From: Phyllobacterium phragmitis
GTDB taxonomy: Bacteria; Pseudomonadota; Alphaproteobacteria; Rhizobiales; Rhizobiaceae
DNA length: 64,000 nucleotides
Direction of reading: 5' to 3'
Assembly: GCF_002980495.1 (NCBI RefSeq)
Contig: NZ_PVBR01000004.1
Span: 186,001-250,000 of the forward strand
The first letter of the stretch is position 1. Each line of letters opens with the position of its first letter. Positions 1-8,283 of the stretch are shown here, piece by piece. The notes below the pieces were generated by a model. The model was not told the DNA's origin, searched no databases, and worked only from the letters and a program-made list of their open reading frames with translations. Both the position numbers and the translations under genes were made by a program.

Positions 1-426
1 GAGATCGAGTTCCTTCACCACCCGGCGCAACACACTGCCCGAGGTCAGGACCAGGAGCTTGCTCCCGACATCGAGGAGCTGGCTTTCGCTTTGCTCGTTG
101 CGCGGATAGATATCGTTCGGCACGACCTGAAGATTGGAAGGCGGCACGAGAATATCGGTATAGACGGTGTAACGCGGCTTGGCGGTGATGCCATAGCCTA
201 TCCCGATCAGGGCGCCGATCAGCATTGCCGCAAGAAGCCAGTGCCAACGGGTGAACAGCCAGGAAAGGATGCTGGCAAGATCGACCTGCGGAAAGGCGAT
301 GGGATGGACAGGTTTTGGCTTCGGATCGCTGATCGTCCGCACATGGCTATCACCGGCCTCCGCCTTTGTTGCGGTGCCCGTCTGCGCCTTGGCTGCAAGG
401 TCACGTAAGGTGTACATAGGGCTCAT
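1..426 (-). CDS. Wzz/ExoP-type polysaccharide chain-length or co-polymerase protein, N-terminal part (runs off the left edge)
   Basis: The frame is open on the minus strand from an ATG at 426 to base 1, giving 142 codons with no stop. The product starts MSPMYTLRDLAAKA, has a short cytoplasmic stretch and one membrane segment around residues 55-78 (WHWLLAAMLIGALIGIGYGI). It then enters a periplasmic region beginning KPRYTVYTDILVPP. That layout and the texture around the first membrane segment are typical of the Wzz/GumC/ExoP family, which sets polymer length and bridges to the outer-membrane export channel. It diverges from a flippase gene at 571, and a Wza-type gene lies at 7711, so an exopolysaccharide role is consistent. 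A C-terminal tyrosine-kinase domain, if present, would lie outside the window. Confidence 0.78.
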   Translation of the reverse strand, partial: MSPMYTLRDLAAKAQTGTATKAEAGDSHVRTISDPKPKPVHPIAFPQVDLASILSWLFTRWHWLLAAMLIGALIGIGYGITAKPRYTVYTDILVPPSNLQVVPNDIYPRNEQSESQLLDVGSKLLVLTSGSVLRRVVKELDL

Positions 427-570
427 GCCTTGTCATCATCAATCAAAGCGTAACGGTTTTCCTGTATCGAGAACTAAGCGATATGTTGAAAAATTTGGTT
501 AACAAAATGCTATGTCGGAATTACAGAGTGCAACGACATAAGCAAGCTCTTTAGGCGGGTCGCATCATCA
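427..570. promoter_or_regulatory. Divergent promoter region between the Wzz-type and Wzx-type genes
   Basis: This 144-base gap separates two divergent polysaccharide genes and is more AT-rich than its surroundings, especially 485-515. It must hold both promoters and is the natural place for a shared operator. I see no convincing -35/-10 pair or clear palindrome. Confidence 0.45.
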
Positions 571-1902
571 ATGGCGCATTTTTTGACTGACGGCGCCGAG
601 CGGCTCAGACGGTTTCTGCCTATGGTGCTGTCATATGCAGCCTCAAGCGGCAGCCTCGTCACGGCGAATGCGGCCCAGCTCGTCACTTTCGCCATACTCG
701 CCCGCTTCCTGGGCGCTGACCAGTTCGGCGTCTATGTTTCCTTCATCGCGATCGCCAGCATTGCTGTCCATCTGTGCGGTCTCGGCGCAAACGAATGCCT
801 GGTGCGCCGCGTCGCACGCGACCACGCCATCTATCCCACGATGCTGGGACACAACCTGATCCTGATCGCGGCAAGCGGCGTGATCCTGGTCGTTGCGGGC
901 ATACTCATCCTGCCCCACTGGATCGAATTGTCACCCGATCCATCAGCGAACAGGGTGATCATCCTCCTGATGCTGATCACCAATATCGTGCTGGTGCGCA
1001 CGATTTCGCTGACGGAGCAGATATTCATCGCTCATTCGCAATTTTCGAACGCCAACAAATCGGTTGTCGGCTTTGCCTTTGCCAGAACTGCGGCGGCGGC
1101 ACTCGCCTGCCTGGTTTTCGGGGTTTCCACGGTGGCGCAATGGGCGGTGTGGCAATTCGCAGCCCATTTGCTGGTGGCGTTGGCCTATGCGTGGTCGTTG
1201 CGCAAACTCGGACCTCCGCAATACCGCATCGTCCGCGAGGAGATCCGCCTCGGCATCCTCTTCGCCACGCCCTTCATCTTCCGCGCCATCCGGCAGAATG
1301 CCGACATGCTGGTGCTCGGCATCGTCGCAACGCCGGAAATCGTCGGCAGCTATGGCGTGGTGCGGCGCATCACCGACAGCAGCTATATGACGATCGACGC
1401 CCTCAACAGGCTGGTTTATCCCAGCCTCGCCGTGGCAAGCGCCGGGGGTATCCATAACGCCATCGGCCGCAGCAAGAAGATTCTCATCGCCGGATTCGGC
1501 ATCGGCGTCGCCTCGGCAGTGGCCATATTTCTGCTTGCGCCATTCCTGCCGCTCCTGTTCGGCCAGGAATATGTCTCCCTCGTATCCTTCACCCGCATCC
1601 TTTGCTGGGTGGTCATTCTCGTCGCCATCTGGTCAGTCGCCACCGAGGTACTCGGGGCGGCGGGTCATCATGCATTCCGCGCCGCTATCCTCAACACCGG
1701 CAACGCGCTGGGCGCCGTTCTCATCGCCTATGCGACATGGCTCGCTCCACCGCAGGGCACGTTCGTTTCCATCTATGTGATCGAAGGAGGCATCGTGATT
1801 GCCTCATGGATGGTCCTCACCCGCCTTGTCCGCCGCAGCCGGAAGGCAGCGGATGCAAAGGTGGATGCCAAGCCCGGCACAACAGATAATCTCAAGCAAT
1901 AA
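571..1902 (+). CDS. Wzx-type polysaccharide flippase (oligosaccharide/PST transporter family)
   Basis: 443 residues, with about 12-14 hydrophobic segments spread over the whole length (for example residues 32-50, 65-85, 97-117, 121-140, 340-365 and 385-405) and a basic tail. Length and topology fit the MATE-like Wzx/RfbX polysaccharide transporters, which flip undecaprenyl-linked repeat units across the inner membrane. The start follows AGGCGGG. The next gene begins 19 bases downstream, so they are probably one transcript. With the divergent Wzz-type gene and the Wza-type gene at 7711 this suggests a Wzx/Wzy-dependent pathway. No Wzy polymerase or initiating glycosyltransferase is visible here; they are presumably to the left. 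Confidence 0.82.
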   Translation: MAHFLTDGAERLRRFLPMVLSYAASSGSLVTANAAQLVTFAILARFLGADQFGVYVSFIAIASIAVHLCGLGANECLVRRVARDHAIYPTMLGHNLILIAASGVILVVAGILILPHWIELSPDPSANRVIILLMLITNIVLVRTISLTEQIFIAHSQFSNANKSVVGFAFARTAAAALACLVFGVSTVAQWAVWQFAAHLLVALAYAWSLRKLGPPQYRIVREEIRLGILFATPFIFRAIRQNADMLVLGIVATPEIVGSYGVVRRITDSSYMTIDALNRLVYPSLAVASAGGIHNAIGRSKKILIAGFGIGVASAVAIFLLAPFLPLLFGQEYVSLVSFTRILCWVVILVAIWSVATEVLGAAGHHAFRAAILNTGNALGAVLIAYATWLAPPQGTFVSIYVIEGGIVIASWMVLTRLVRRSRKAADAKVDAKPGTTDNLKQ

Positions 1903-1921
1903 ACGCATTCCGGAGGGGCGC

Positions 1922-3016
1922 ATGAGTGAACGGGACAGGATACGTCCAATGGAAATGGACGATATTCCGCAGGTCGGGCGGATTTTCTTCAAGGTGTTCC
2001 GGAAGAAACCAATTGAATCCCCAGAGGAATTCAATCGCTATTTCAAGGAATTGTTCTTCACCAGCCCATCCTACAGCCGCGAGAACGGCAGCATCGTGCA
2101 TGAAGGGCCGGATGGCCGCATAGACAGCGTCATTTCGGTGATCCCGATGCAATATTCGGTCGTCGGCCGGCCGGTGACGGCGCGTCTCCTATGCACCTTC
2201 ATGGTCGATCCGGCAGCCGCGCCGCGCGGCCCCGCCAAGCTGACGCTCGCCTTTCGGCGACAGGATTTCTGTTTCACCGACAGCGCTTCTCCCGTCAGCG
2301 CGGACCATTTCAAAGCCGTCGGCGGCGTGGAGTTGCCGATGCAGGGGCTCGAATGGCGTCGGACGTTCCGGCCCGCCGCGCTTCTCGCACATCGTTCCAG
2401 CCAGCGCATTCCGCTTCTGGGCCGCCTGCCCGCCGGTCCGCTGGCGAGCCCGCTGGACGGCATCGCCAGAAGGATGGTCAGCACGCTTTGCGTCGAAGCG
2501 CCTCCCGGCGTGCATGACGAGGCCATGACGCAGGATGCATTCCTCAGCCATGCTCCGACATTTCTGACCGATTACTCCGTGCATCCCGTCTGGTCGAGGC
2601 CGGAGCTTGAATGGATCATGCGCGTCGCCGCTCTGAACGACAAATGGGGTGCGCCGCAGATCCGGGCGGTGTTCGATCGCAGTGACAAGCTTTGCGGCTG
2701 CTTCATCTATTTCGGCCGGCCAGGATCGGTCGCGCACGTATTGAATGTGCTTCCCGCCAGGGGCATGGAACGGGCGGTCATCGGCCGGATGCTGCATCAT
2801 CTGGACAAGGCCGGATATATAGCCGCCGAAGGACGCGTACAGCCAAGGCTGCTCAATGCGCTTTCGCGGCATCGCGCCATGGTCTACCGGCACAAGGCGC
2901 ATGTCTGCGTTTCGACACCCCGGGCTGAAATCCGCGAAGCCATCGAGCGCAACGACATCTATATAGGCGGTCTTGCAGGCGAATCCTGGAGCCGGCTCAT
3001 GTCCGACTTTCAGTAA
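1922..3016 (+). CDS. GNAT-like acyltransferase of the polysaccharide locus
   Basis: 364 residues. The ATG at 1922 is preceded by a strong GGAGGGG ribosome site; the frame is open further upstream but without a comparable site. The N-terminus (IRPMEMDDIPQVGRIFFKVF) looks like the first strand and helix of a GNAT acetyltransferase, and the protein is long enough for two GNAT-like halves. No signal peptide or membrane segment is seen. The neighbours suggest it modifies a sugar precursor or polymer, but the substrate cannot be read. It ends 7 bases before the end of the convergent glycoside hydrolase gene. The GNAT assignment rests on the N-terminal motif only. Confidence 0.55.
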   Translation: MSERDRIRPMEMDDIPQVGRIFFKVFRKKPIESPEEFNRYFKELFFTSPSYSRENGSIVHEGPDGRIDSVISVIPMQYSVVGRPVTARLLCTFMVDPAAAPRGPAKLTLAFRRQDFCFTDSASPVSADHFKAVGGVELPMQGLEWRRTFRPAALLAHRSSQRIPLLGRLPAGPLASPLDGIARRMVSTLCVEAPPGVHDEAMTQDAFLSHAPTFLTDYSVHPVWSRPELEWIMRVAALNDKWGAPQIRAVFDRSDKLCGCFIYFGRPGSVAHVLNVLPARGMERAVIGRMLHHLDKAGYIAAEGRVQPRLLNALSRHRAMVYRHKAHVCVSTPRAEIREAIERNDIYIGGLAGESWSRLMSDFQ

Positions 3017-3023
3017 ATCCGGG

Positions 3024-5192
3024 TCAATCCCGCTCTATGAGGAAATAGGTGGTGGGGCCATCCGGCGCATCGTTGGAAAGACGCGTGGAAATATCACCCT
3101 GCCCGGAGGCGACCGGCGGATGGACGCGACCGTCGAGGCCGACGGGCGACAGGCGCCAATTTCCCTTGCCCGGAAGCGTGAACGCGATGCTTCCGACCTT
3201 GATCAGAACAGGCAGATGGCCGAAATCGGCGATGACGCGTTCTTCCGCATCGGCAAACCGCATGCCGCTGTTACGGGCATCGGTGGCGAAGATCACCAGA
3301 AGGCGGCGGCTTGCAGCAACCGGCAGACCATCGAGCGACGAGACGGCAAACATCCCGCTTCCGCTGGCGCCCGCGGCAGTCAGGCTCTTCAGCCTGATGC
3401 TTCCAGGAAGATCGGCGAAGGCGATCGCCTCCGTCTGCCCGGTCGTCACGCTGATCCGCAATTTGTCACGATCGAGACGGATCTCATCGGTGTCGCTGAC
3501 ATAGACGCCATCCGCCACATCGGTTTCGTTGTCATAATCCAGAATATCGCGATCGCGCAGTGCCGCTATGATGGCGTCGGCGGATGCGTTCCTGCGCGGC
3601 GAAGGGATGGTGAGATCCTGCTTGCCGGCAAGGTGGTTATCATCGGGGCGGCTGAGTCCGATGGCGCTCAAAAGCGCGAGGCTGGTGAGATCATCCCGCT
3701 CACGCGCCTCGACGCTTTGCGTCAAATCCTCCTCGCCCTTGATCAGGAAGGGAATGGAAACGGGCGAACCCCTGACATCGCCGCGCCGGAACAAAAGGGC
3801 GGCCAATGTTTCGCCGGCGCGGGCCACCGGATCGAGCGCGATCGCATAGGGCAGCATCTGCCGTTTATGTGCGAAATCCTCGCCATAGGCCAGAATGATC
3901 GGTCCATGCGCATGGCGGCACAAGACATCCCAGTTCTGCAGGGCGCCATAGGCGGGCATGACGATCCCGGCCTCATAGCGGTAGCGGCTCCAGAAGAGAT
4001 GGTCATATTCCGTGACGAAGAACGGGCGGCCCAGCCAACGGGCGGCGGCGATGACGCGCATATAGGCCGCACCATCGGCGATCGAGCTCTTTTGCTGGAT
4101 CGAACTTCCCGGCTCGTAGGAACCGACCCAATCCTGATAGGTGTTCATCGCCACCGCCTGCTGGCCGGCGCGCGAGAGGCTTGTCTGGATACTTGGCCAA
4201 TTGTTGTAGGGGCTGACGATGCCGGTATAGCCGAGCTTGCGAAGCGCCTGCGTCATGCGCTCGGCGGAGCGGGTTTCGACATCGACGAAGAAAGCCTGGA
4301 GATCGCGCATCCTCGGGCTCTTCTCGTAGCGGTTGGCAGGCAGGCCTACCGTTCCGTCTTCGATTCGCTCGCCCCGCTGAACCCAGCCCCAGGCATCGGC
4401 AAGCTTATCCGTCGATCCATAACGCTTTTTCAGCCAATCGTTGAAGGCGGGCCGCAGCTTGTCCGAATAATGCGGAGTGCCGTCCCGCTCATGGAGGATG
4501 CTGTCGAATTCTATGCTGTTTTCATTGAATGGAATGATCAGGGCGAGCGCCGGATCCCTGATCGGCGCGATGCCGGTATAGGGATTGACCGTGGCGAGCA
4601 CCTTTTCCTGGAAGCGCAGCCAGTGCTGGAATGCGTCTTCCTCGATCTGCACCGTCAGTTTCAGGTCGCTGTTGAACTCCCAGCGGTCCTCATAACCGCC
4701 ATAGGCGCCACGCGAGGACGTGAGCCCGTCCATGATCCAGTAGATGCCGTTGCGCTTCAGCGCGGCCATCAGATAGTGGAAACGGTCCATCACTTCAGTG
4801 TCGAAATCGAAGTCCCGGCTCCGCCCGAACATCAGGGCGGCATCGACGAAATGAAACCGGGCGATATTATAGCCATGCATGCGCAATTGCCTGGCATATC
4901 GATCCGCCCCGTCATGATCGGGAAAGCCGCCCGATGCCGGGCTCCAGCCGAGCGAGGCGCAGAGGAAACGGACGGGTTTTTCCAAGGCATTCGCGCGCGC
5001 CAGACGCCCATCGCCGTTTATGACGATGCGGCTCGCATCCTCTATCGGCGGATTGGCGAGGAAGCCGGAGAAATCGAGCGGGCTTCCCGGGCCAAGTTCC
5101 AGCGAAACCTCGCGCACCGGCGACCAGACATCATCCGCGACGGCGGGTGCCGCGGTTGTCAAAAGGCTCAGAAGCGTGAGAAGCAACCTCAT
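3024..5192 (-). CDS. Secreted glycoside hydrolase-like protein (clan A, GH5-like TIM barrel)
   Basis: 722 residues. I chose the ATG at 5192 because it opens a signal peptide (MRLLLTLLSLLTTAAPAVADD, cleavage after AVA) and overlaps the upstream glycosyltransferase stop in an ATGA arrangement, implying coupled translation. The central domain resembles clan-A glycosidases. A candidate acid/base Glu lies in IIPFNENS and a candidate nucleophile Glu in FFVTEYDHLFW, the usual order on strands 4 and 7. The C-terminal ~200 residues look like beta-rich accessory domains. Such enzymes in exopolysaccharide loci trim or release polymer, as ExoK does in Sinorhizobium. The exact family and substrate are not determinable by eye. 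Confidence 0.7.
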   Translation of the reverse strand: MRLLLTLLSLLTTAAPAVADDVWSPVREVSLELGPGSPLDFSGFLANPPIEDASRIVINGDGRLARANALEKPVRFLCASLGWSPASGGFPDHDGADRYARQLRMHGYNIARFHFVDAALMFGRSRDFDFDTEVMDRFHYLMAALKRNGIYWIMDGLTSSRGAYGGYEDRWEFNSDLKLTVQIEEDAFQHWLRFQEKVLATVNPYTGIAPIRDPALALIIPFNENSIEFDSILHERDGTPHYSDKLRPAFNDWLKKRYGSTDKLADAWGWVQRGERIEDGTVGLPANRYEKSPRMRDLQAFFVDVETRSAERMTQALRKLGYTGIVSPYNNWPSIQTSLSRAGQQAVAMNTYQDWVGSYEPGSSIQQKSSIADGAAYMRVIAAARWLGRPFFVTEYDHLFWSRYRYEAGIVMPAYGALQNWDVLCRHAHGPIILAYGEDFAHKRQMLPYAIALDPVARAGETLAALLFRRGDVRGSPVSIPFLIKGEEDLTQSVEARERDDLTSLALLSAIGLSRPDDNHLAGKQDLTIPSPRRNASADAIIAALRDRDILDYDNETDVADGVYVSDTDEIRLDRDKLRISVTTGQTEAIAFADLPGSIRLKSLTAAGASGSGMFAVSSLDGLPVAASRRLLVIFATDARNSGMRFADAEERVIADFGHLPVLIKVGSIAFTLPGKGNWRLSPVGLDGRVHPPVASGQGDISTRLSNDAPDGPTTYFLIERD

Positions 5193-6190
5193 CGGCGCGG
5201 TTGCGAAATGACGCGGCTTTCGATCCAGGCATCCGGCGCGTGCCGGGGATGGAAGAAGCCGAGCGGCAGGGCGGCGGCATGGAAGCACCAAGCGACGACG
5301 GCATAAAAGCCGAGCGGCAGGCTTCGCTGTTTCAAGCTCATGGCCGAAATGACGAGAACGATGAGCGCGAGATCGATGGCGACCGCCCATCTCTTGTCGG
5401 GCAGGAAGACCAGCAGCGCCAGCATGATCAGCCACCAGGCATAGACACCGGCCCACAGCCGCAATTCCGGCAATTCCTTCAGGAGATTGTTCCAGTAGGG
5501 CTTACCGCGCGCGGCACGCAGCAATTCGCCGACGCCGCGCAAATATTTCGACTGCCAGCGTTTCACCAGTAATTTGTATGCATTGATGGAATGGCCGAAA
5601 TGAGAGACGAACGGCCGGTCCAGCCGGTGAAGACTCCAACCCCGTGCCCGCAGCCGGACGCCGAGATCGAATTCCTCATAGCCATGCAGGTTGCGGTCGG
5701 AGAAATAGCCGGCCTGCTCGATGGCGCTGCGCCGATAGAGCCCGCCGCCATTCATCCGGTCGACGGGGCCGGTCCTGTTTTCGGGCGAGGCGCGGCGTAC
5801 CCGGCGGGTAAATTCCAGATTGTCGACATTCATCTCCACCACATGGCCGGTGACGCCCGCCGCGCGCGGATCGGCCTCCAGAAAAGCGACGGCAGCCCCA
5901 AGAAAATCCTTGTCGAGCAACATGTCGCCATCCATGAGACAGATCAGATCATGGTGGCTGTACTGAAAGCCCAATTGCGGGCCGATGCCGCAACTCGGTT
6001 TGGCCGGCGCTTCTATCTGCACGACGGTGACGGGATATTTGCCGGCGATCTCGACCGTGCGATCCGAGGATCCGCTGTCGGCGACGATGATTTCCAAGTC
6101 GCCGCCCGGCAATGCGACAAGCGCGCTCTCGATCGCCGCAGCGATCCGCTTTTCCTCATTGAGGGTTTTCATGATGACAGAAACAGCCAT
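5189..6190 (-). CDS. Glycosyltransferase family 2, membrane-associated
   Basis: 333 residues. The N-terminal GT-A domain begins MAVSVIMKTLNEEKRI, the classic GT2 start, followed by EIIVADSGSSDRT and the nucleotide-sugar/metal motif CLMDGDM near residue 90. A GYEEFDLGVRLRARGW stretch is typical of the acceptor-side ED motif. Two or three C-terminal hydrophobic segments (about residues 245-320) anchor it in the inner membrane. It should add one sugar to the lipid-linked repeat unit on the cytoplasmic face. Its stop overlaps the start of the secreted glycoside hydrolase by four bases. The donor sugar cannot be told. Confidence 0.85.
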   Translation of the reverse strand: MAVSVIMKTLNEEKRIAAAIESALVALPGGDLEIIVADSGSSDRTVEIAGKYPVTVVQIEAPAKPSCGIGPQLGFQYSHHDLICLMDGDMLLDKDFLGAAVAFLEADPRAAGVTGHVVEMNVDNLEFTRRVRRASPENRTGPVDRMNGGGLYRRSAIEQAGYFSDRNLHGYEEFDLGVRLRARGWSLHRLDRPFVSHFGHSINAYKLLVKRWQSKYLRGVGELLRAARGKPYWNNLLKELPELRLWAGVYAWWLIMLALLVFLPDKRWAVAIDLALIVLVISAMSLKQRSLPLGFYAVVAWCFHAAALPLGFFHPRHAPDAWIESRVISQPRR

Positions 6191-6285
6191 ACCCGTATCT
6201 CACCCCCTGCTGGCGCGCCGCCTCGTACGGGCTAGCAAATCCACTTTTCATTCGAAAGCTTTTTTTTAAGAGAAACATGCGATAG

Positions 6286-7533
6286 ATGATGGTGCGGGGC
6301 AGGTGGTGGAGAATGCACGCTGGCAATCCGGTGCTGTTTCGACATTCAGGTTTCCTCGGCACATCGCTCTTTTGCCATAGGACAGATCTCGCCGTGCACC
6401 CGACTTTCACCATCCGCATTCATGACAGCCTCGAAGGTTTGTCGGCCGAATGGCCTGCAGGAGGGCCGCTTTCGCCGGCGGAGGCCCGTTATCATGTTTT
6501 CCAAACGAAGACATTCCTCGACGTCTGGCGGGCGACCTTCGGGCGGTCCCGCGGCGCACGCGTCTGCCTGGTCGAGGTACGCGACGCGTCGGGCAATCCG
6601 GTTATCTTCATTCCGCTCTGCATCAGGGCAAGCAAGGGTGCGAAAATCCTCGGCTTCATCGATGAGGGCGCGGCGGATTATAATGCGCCGATCCTTTTCC
6701 CCGTGCCGTGGGAATGGTCGCGGCCCCTGGCGGAGCAACTCTGGGAAGCGGTCGTTGCCGCACTGCCACGCTTCGACGTGCTCATACTCGACAAGATGCC
6801 GGGGGATGTCGAGGGACTGACCAATCCGCTGCATCTGATCTCCGATGGGCCGAACGACGTATCCTGCCATGGGACCGATCTGCGCCGTCCATGGACGGAT
6901 ATCCAGAAGGCGCAACCGCAGCACAAGACCCTTATGAGGAAGATACGCAACCTTGAGCGCATCGCGCCCTGCCAATATGTCATCGCCTCCGGAAAGGCCG
7001 AAAGGGACGAAATCGTCCATGCGCTTCTCAAGCAGAAGCAGCGCCGTTTCGTGGAAACCCATGTTCCCGGCTTCGACGCGGAACCGGATAAACGGGCGTT
7101 CTTCGAGGAAGGAACGGACATATTCGCTGAAGCCGGCATGCTGCATCTATCGGCCATCAAGGTCGGAGACGAGATCGTCTCGACACTTTGGGGGCTCGTG
7201 CACGGCAAACGCTATTACGGGATTTTGATGAGCTTCGAAGCCGGAGAGTGGGCCAAATATTCGGTCGGCCATATCGTCAATTACCGGACGCTCGAATGGC
7301 TTCATCAAAATGGCTTCGAATACATGGATCATGGCATCGGCGACGAGCCGTGGAAGCTCGATCACTGCGAGATCACGGTCCCACTTTCCAAAAAGACCGG
7401 TACTCGCACCTGGCGCGGAGGTCTCTATATCAGCCGGATGCGGGCGATTGAGCGGCTGCGCGGCACGCGGTTCTGGCAGAAGGTGCGTCCGCTGAAATGG
7501 ACGGCGCTGCGCGCGATCCGCAAGCGTGCATGA
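6286..7533 (+). CDS. CelD/BcsL-type GNAT (FemAB-like) acetyltransferase
   Basis: Up to 415 residues. The frame opens with ATG at 6286, but residues 1-36 do not look like a domain. A GTG at 6394 (VHPTFTIRIHDSLEGL) is a plausible alternative start, so the N-terminus is uncertain. The core contains features of the CelD/BcsL acetyltransferase family: VFQTKTFLDVWRATFG, IPLCIR, a Q-H-KTLMRKIRNLER helix, GLVHGKRYYGILMSFE and a DHGIGDEPWKLDH stretch. Members sit in cellulose and exopolysaccharide clusters and are thought to acylate sugars or lipid intermediates. No signal peptide is seen. It is alone on the plus strand between the glycosyltransferase and the Wza-type gene. Confidence 0.7.
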   Translation: MMVRGRWWRMHAGNPVLFRHSGFLGTSLFCHRTDLAVHPTFTIRIHDSLEGLSAEWPAGGPLSPAEARYHVFQTKTFLDVWRATFGRSRGARVCLVEVRDASGNPVIFIPLCIRASKGAKILGFIDEGAADYNAPILFPVPWEWSRPLAEQLWEAVVAALPRFDVLILDKMPGDVEGLTNPLHLISDGPNDVSCHGTDLRRPWTDIQKAQPQHKTLMRKIRNLERIAPCQYVIASGKAERDEIVHALLKQKQRRFVETHVPGFDAEPDKRAFFEEGTDIFAEAGMLHLSAIKVGDEIVSTLWGLVHGKRYYGILMSFEAGEWAKYSVGHIVNYRTLEWLHQNGFEYMDHGIGDEPWKLDHCEITVPLSKKTGTRTWRGGLYISRMRAIERLRGTRFWQKVRPLKWTALRAIRKRA

Positions 7534-7710
7534 GAGCACCGCCTGAACAATGTCGAGCACACCGATGATATCCGCCTTTACCGGCCATTAACCCTAATCA
7601 TTCGATAAGAGCATGGAGATAATGACATGCGACGATCCCGGCGAGGTGGGGCGGCAATCCCAAACGGCTTGCGCAGCGGCAGGGTTTCAAGTGGTGCAGA
7701 GGTTTAAGCG

Positions 7711-8277
7711 GTGCAGACAAGGCGCATTTTCCTGACGGCTCTCGGCATGATGGCTCTTACCATCGGCGGATGCGCCAGCTATCGCCCTGCGCCCGCCGCC
7801 TTCCACGAGGCGCTCAACCGGCCCTATATGCTCGATGCCGGCGACCGGCTGCGCATCACCGTCTTCGAGCAGGCCGATCTCACCAACACCTATAGCGTCG
7901 ATCCCTCCGGCTATATCGCCTTTCCGCTCGCCGGCAAGGTGCCGGCCCGCGGCCGCACCTTGCAGCAACTCGAGGCGGCGATCGCCGCCAAGCTGCGCAA
8001 CGGCTTTTTGCGCGATCCTGACGTTTCCGTCGAGATCGACCGCTACCGTCCGGTGTTCATCATGGGCGAAGTCGGCGCGGCCGGGCAATATTCCTATGTG
8101 CCGGGCATGACCGCGCAAAAGGCCATCGCCGCCGCCGGCGGCTTTTCGCCGCGCGCCAACCAGAGCGATGTCGACATCACAAGGCAGTTCAACGGCAAGA
8201 TCATCACAGGCCGCGTCCTCATCACCGATCCCCTCCTGCCAGGCGACACCATCTATGTCCGCGAACGCCTGTTCTAG
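7711..8277 (+). CDS. Wza/ExoF-type polysaccharide export lipoprotein
   Basis: 188 residues from a GTG at 7711, preceded by a GAGGT ribosome site. A lipoprotein signal peptide ends in a lipobox (ALTIGGC, Cys at about residue 21). A polysaccharide export domain follows (YMLDAGDRLRITVFEQADLT, then VDPSGYIAFPLAGKVPARG), and a SLBB-like segment (VFIMGEVGAAGQYSYVPGMT) makes up the C-terminal half. It is shorter than Escherichia coli Wza (about 380 residues) and matches the compact alphaproteobacterial ExoF/GumB-like forms. It should form the periplasm/outer-membrane channel working with the Wzz-type protein at 1-426. Promoter signals in 7534-7710 were not recognised. Confidence 0.87.
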   Translation: MQTRRIFLTALGMMALTIGGCASYRPAPAAFHEALNRPYMLDAGDRLRITVFEQADLTNTYSVDPSGYIAFPLAGKVPARGRTLQQLEAAIAAKLRNGFLRDPDVSVEIDRYRPVFIMGEVGAAGQYSYVPGMTAQKAIAAAGGFSPRANQSDVDITRQFNGKIITGRVLITDPLLPGDTIYVRERLF

Positions 8278-8283
8278 GGTGCG

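Noticed and set aside
2973-5306. Very long plus-strand open frame (777 codons) across the glycosidase gene
   Set aside because: It is antisense to a gene with a signal peptide and catalytic motifs, has Arg/Ala/Gly-rich composition and no domain text. High GC produces such mirror frames.
7627-7707. 26-codon frame just ahead of the Wza-type gene, in the same frame and ending 3 bases before its GTG
   Set aside because: It could be a leader peptide, but the residues are low-complexity (Arg/Gly/Ser-rich) and nothing else supports translation.
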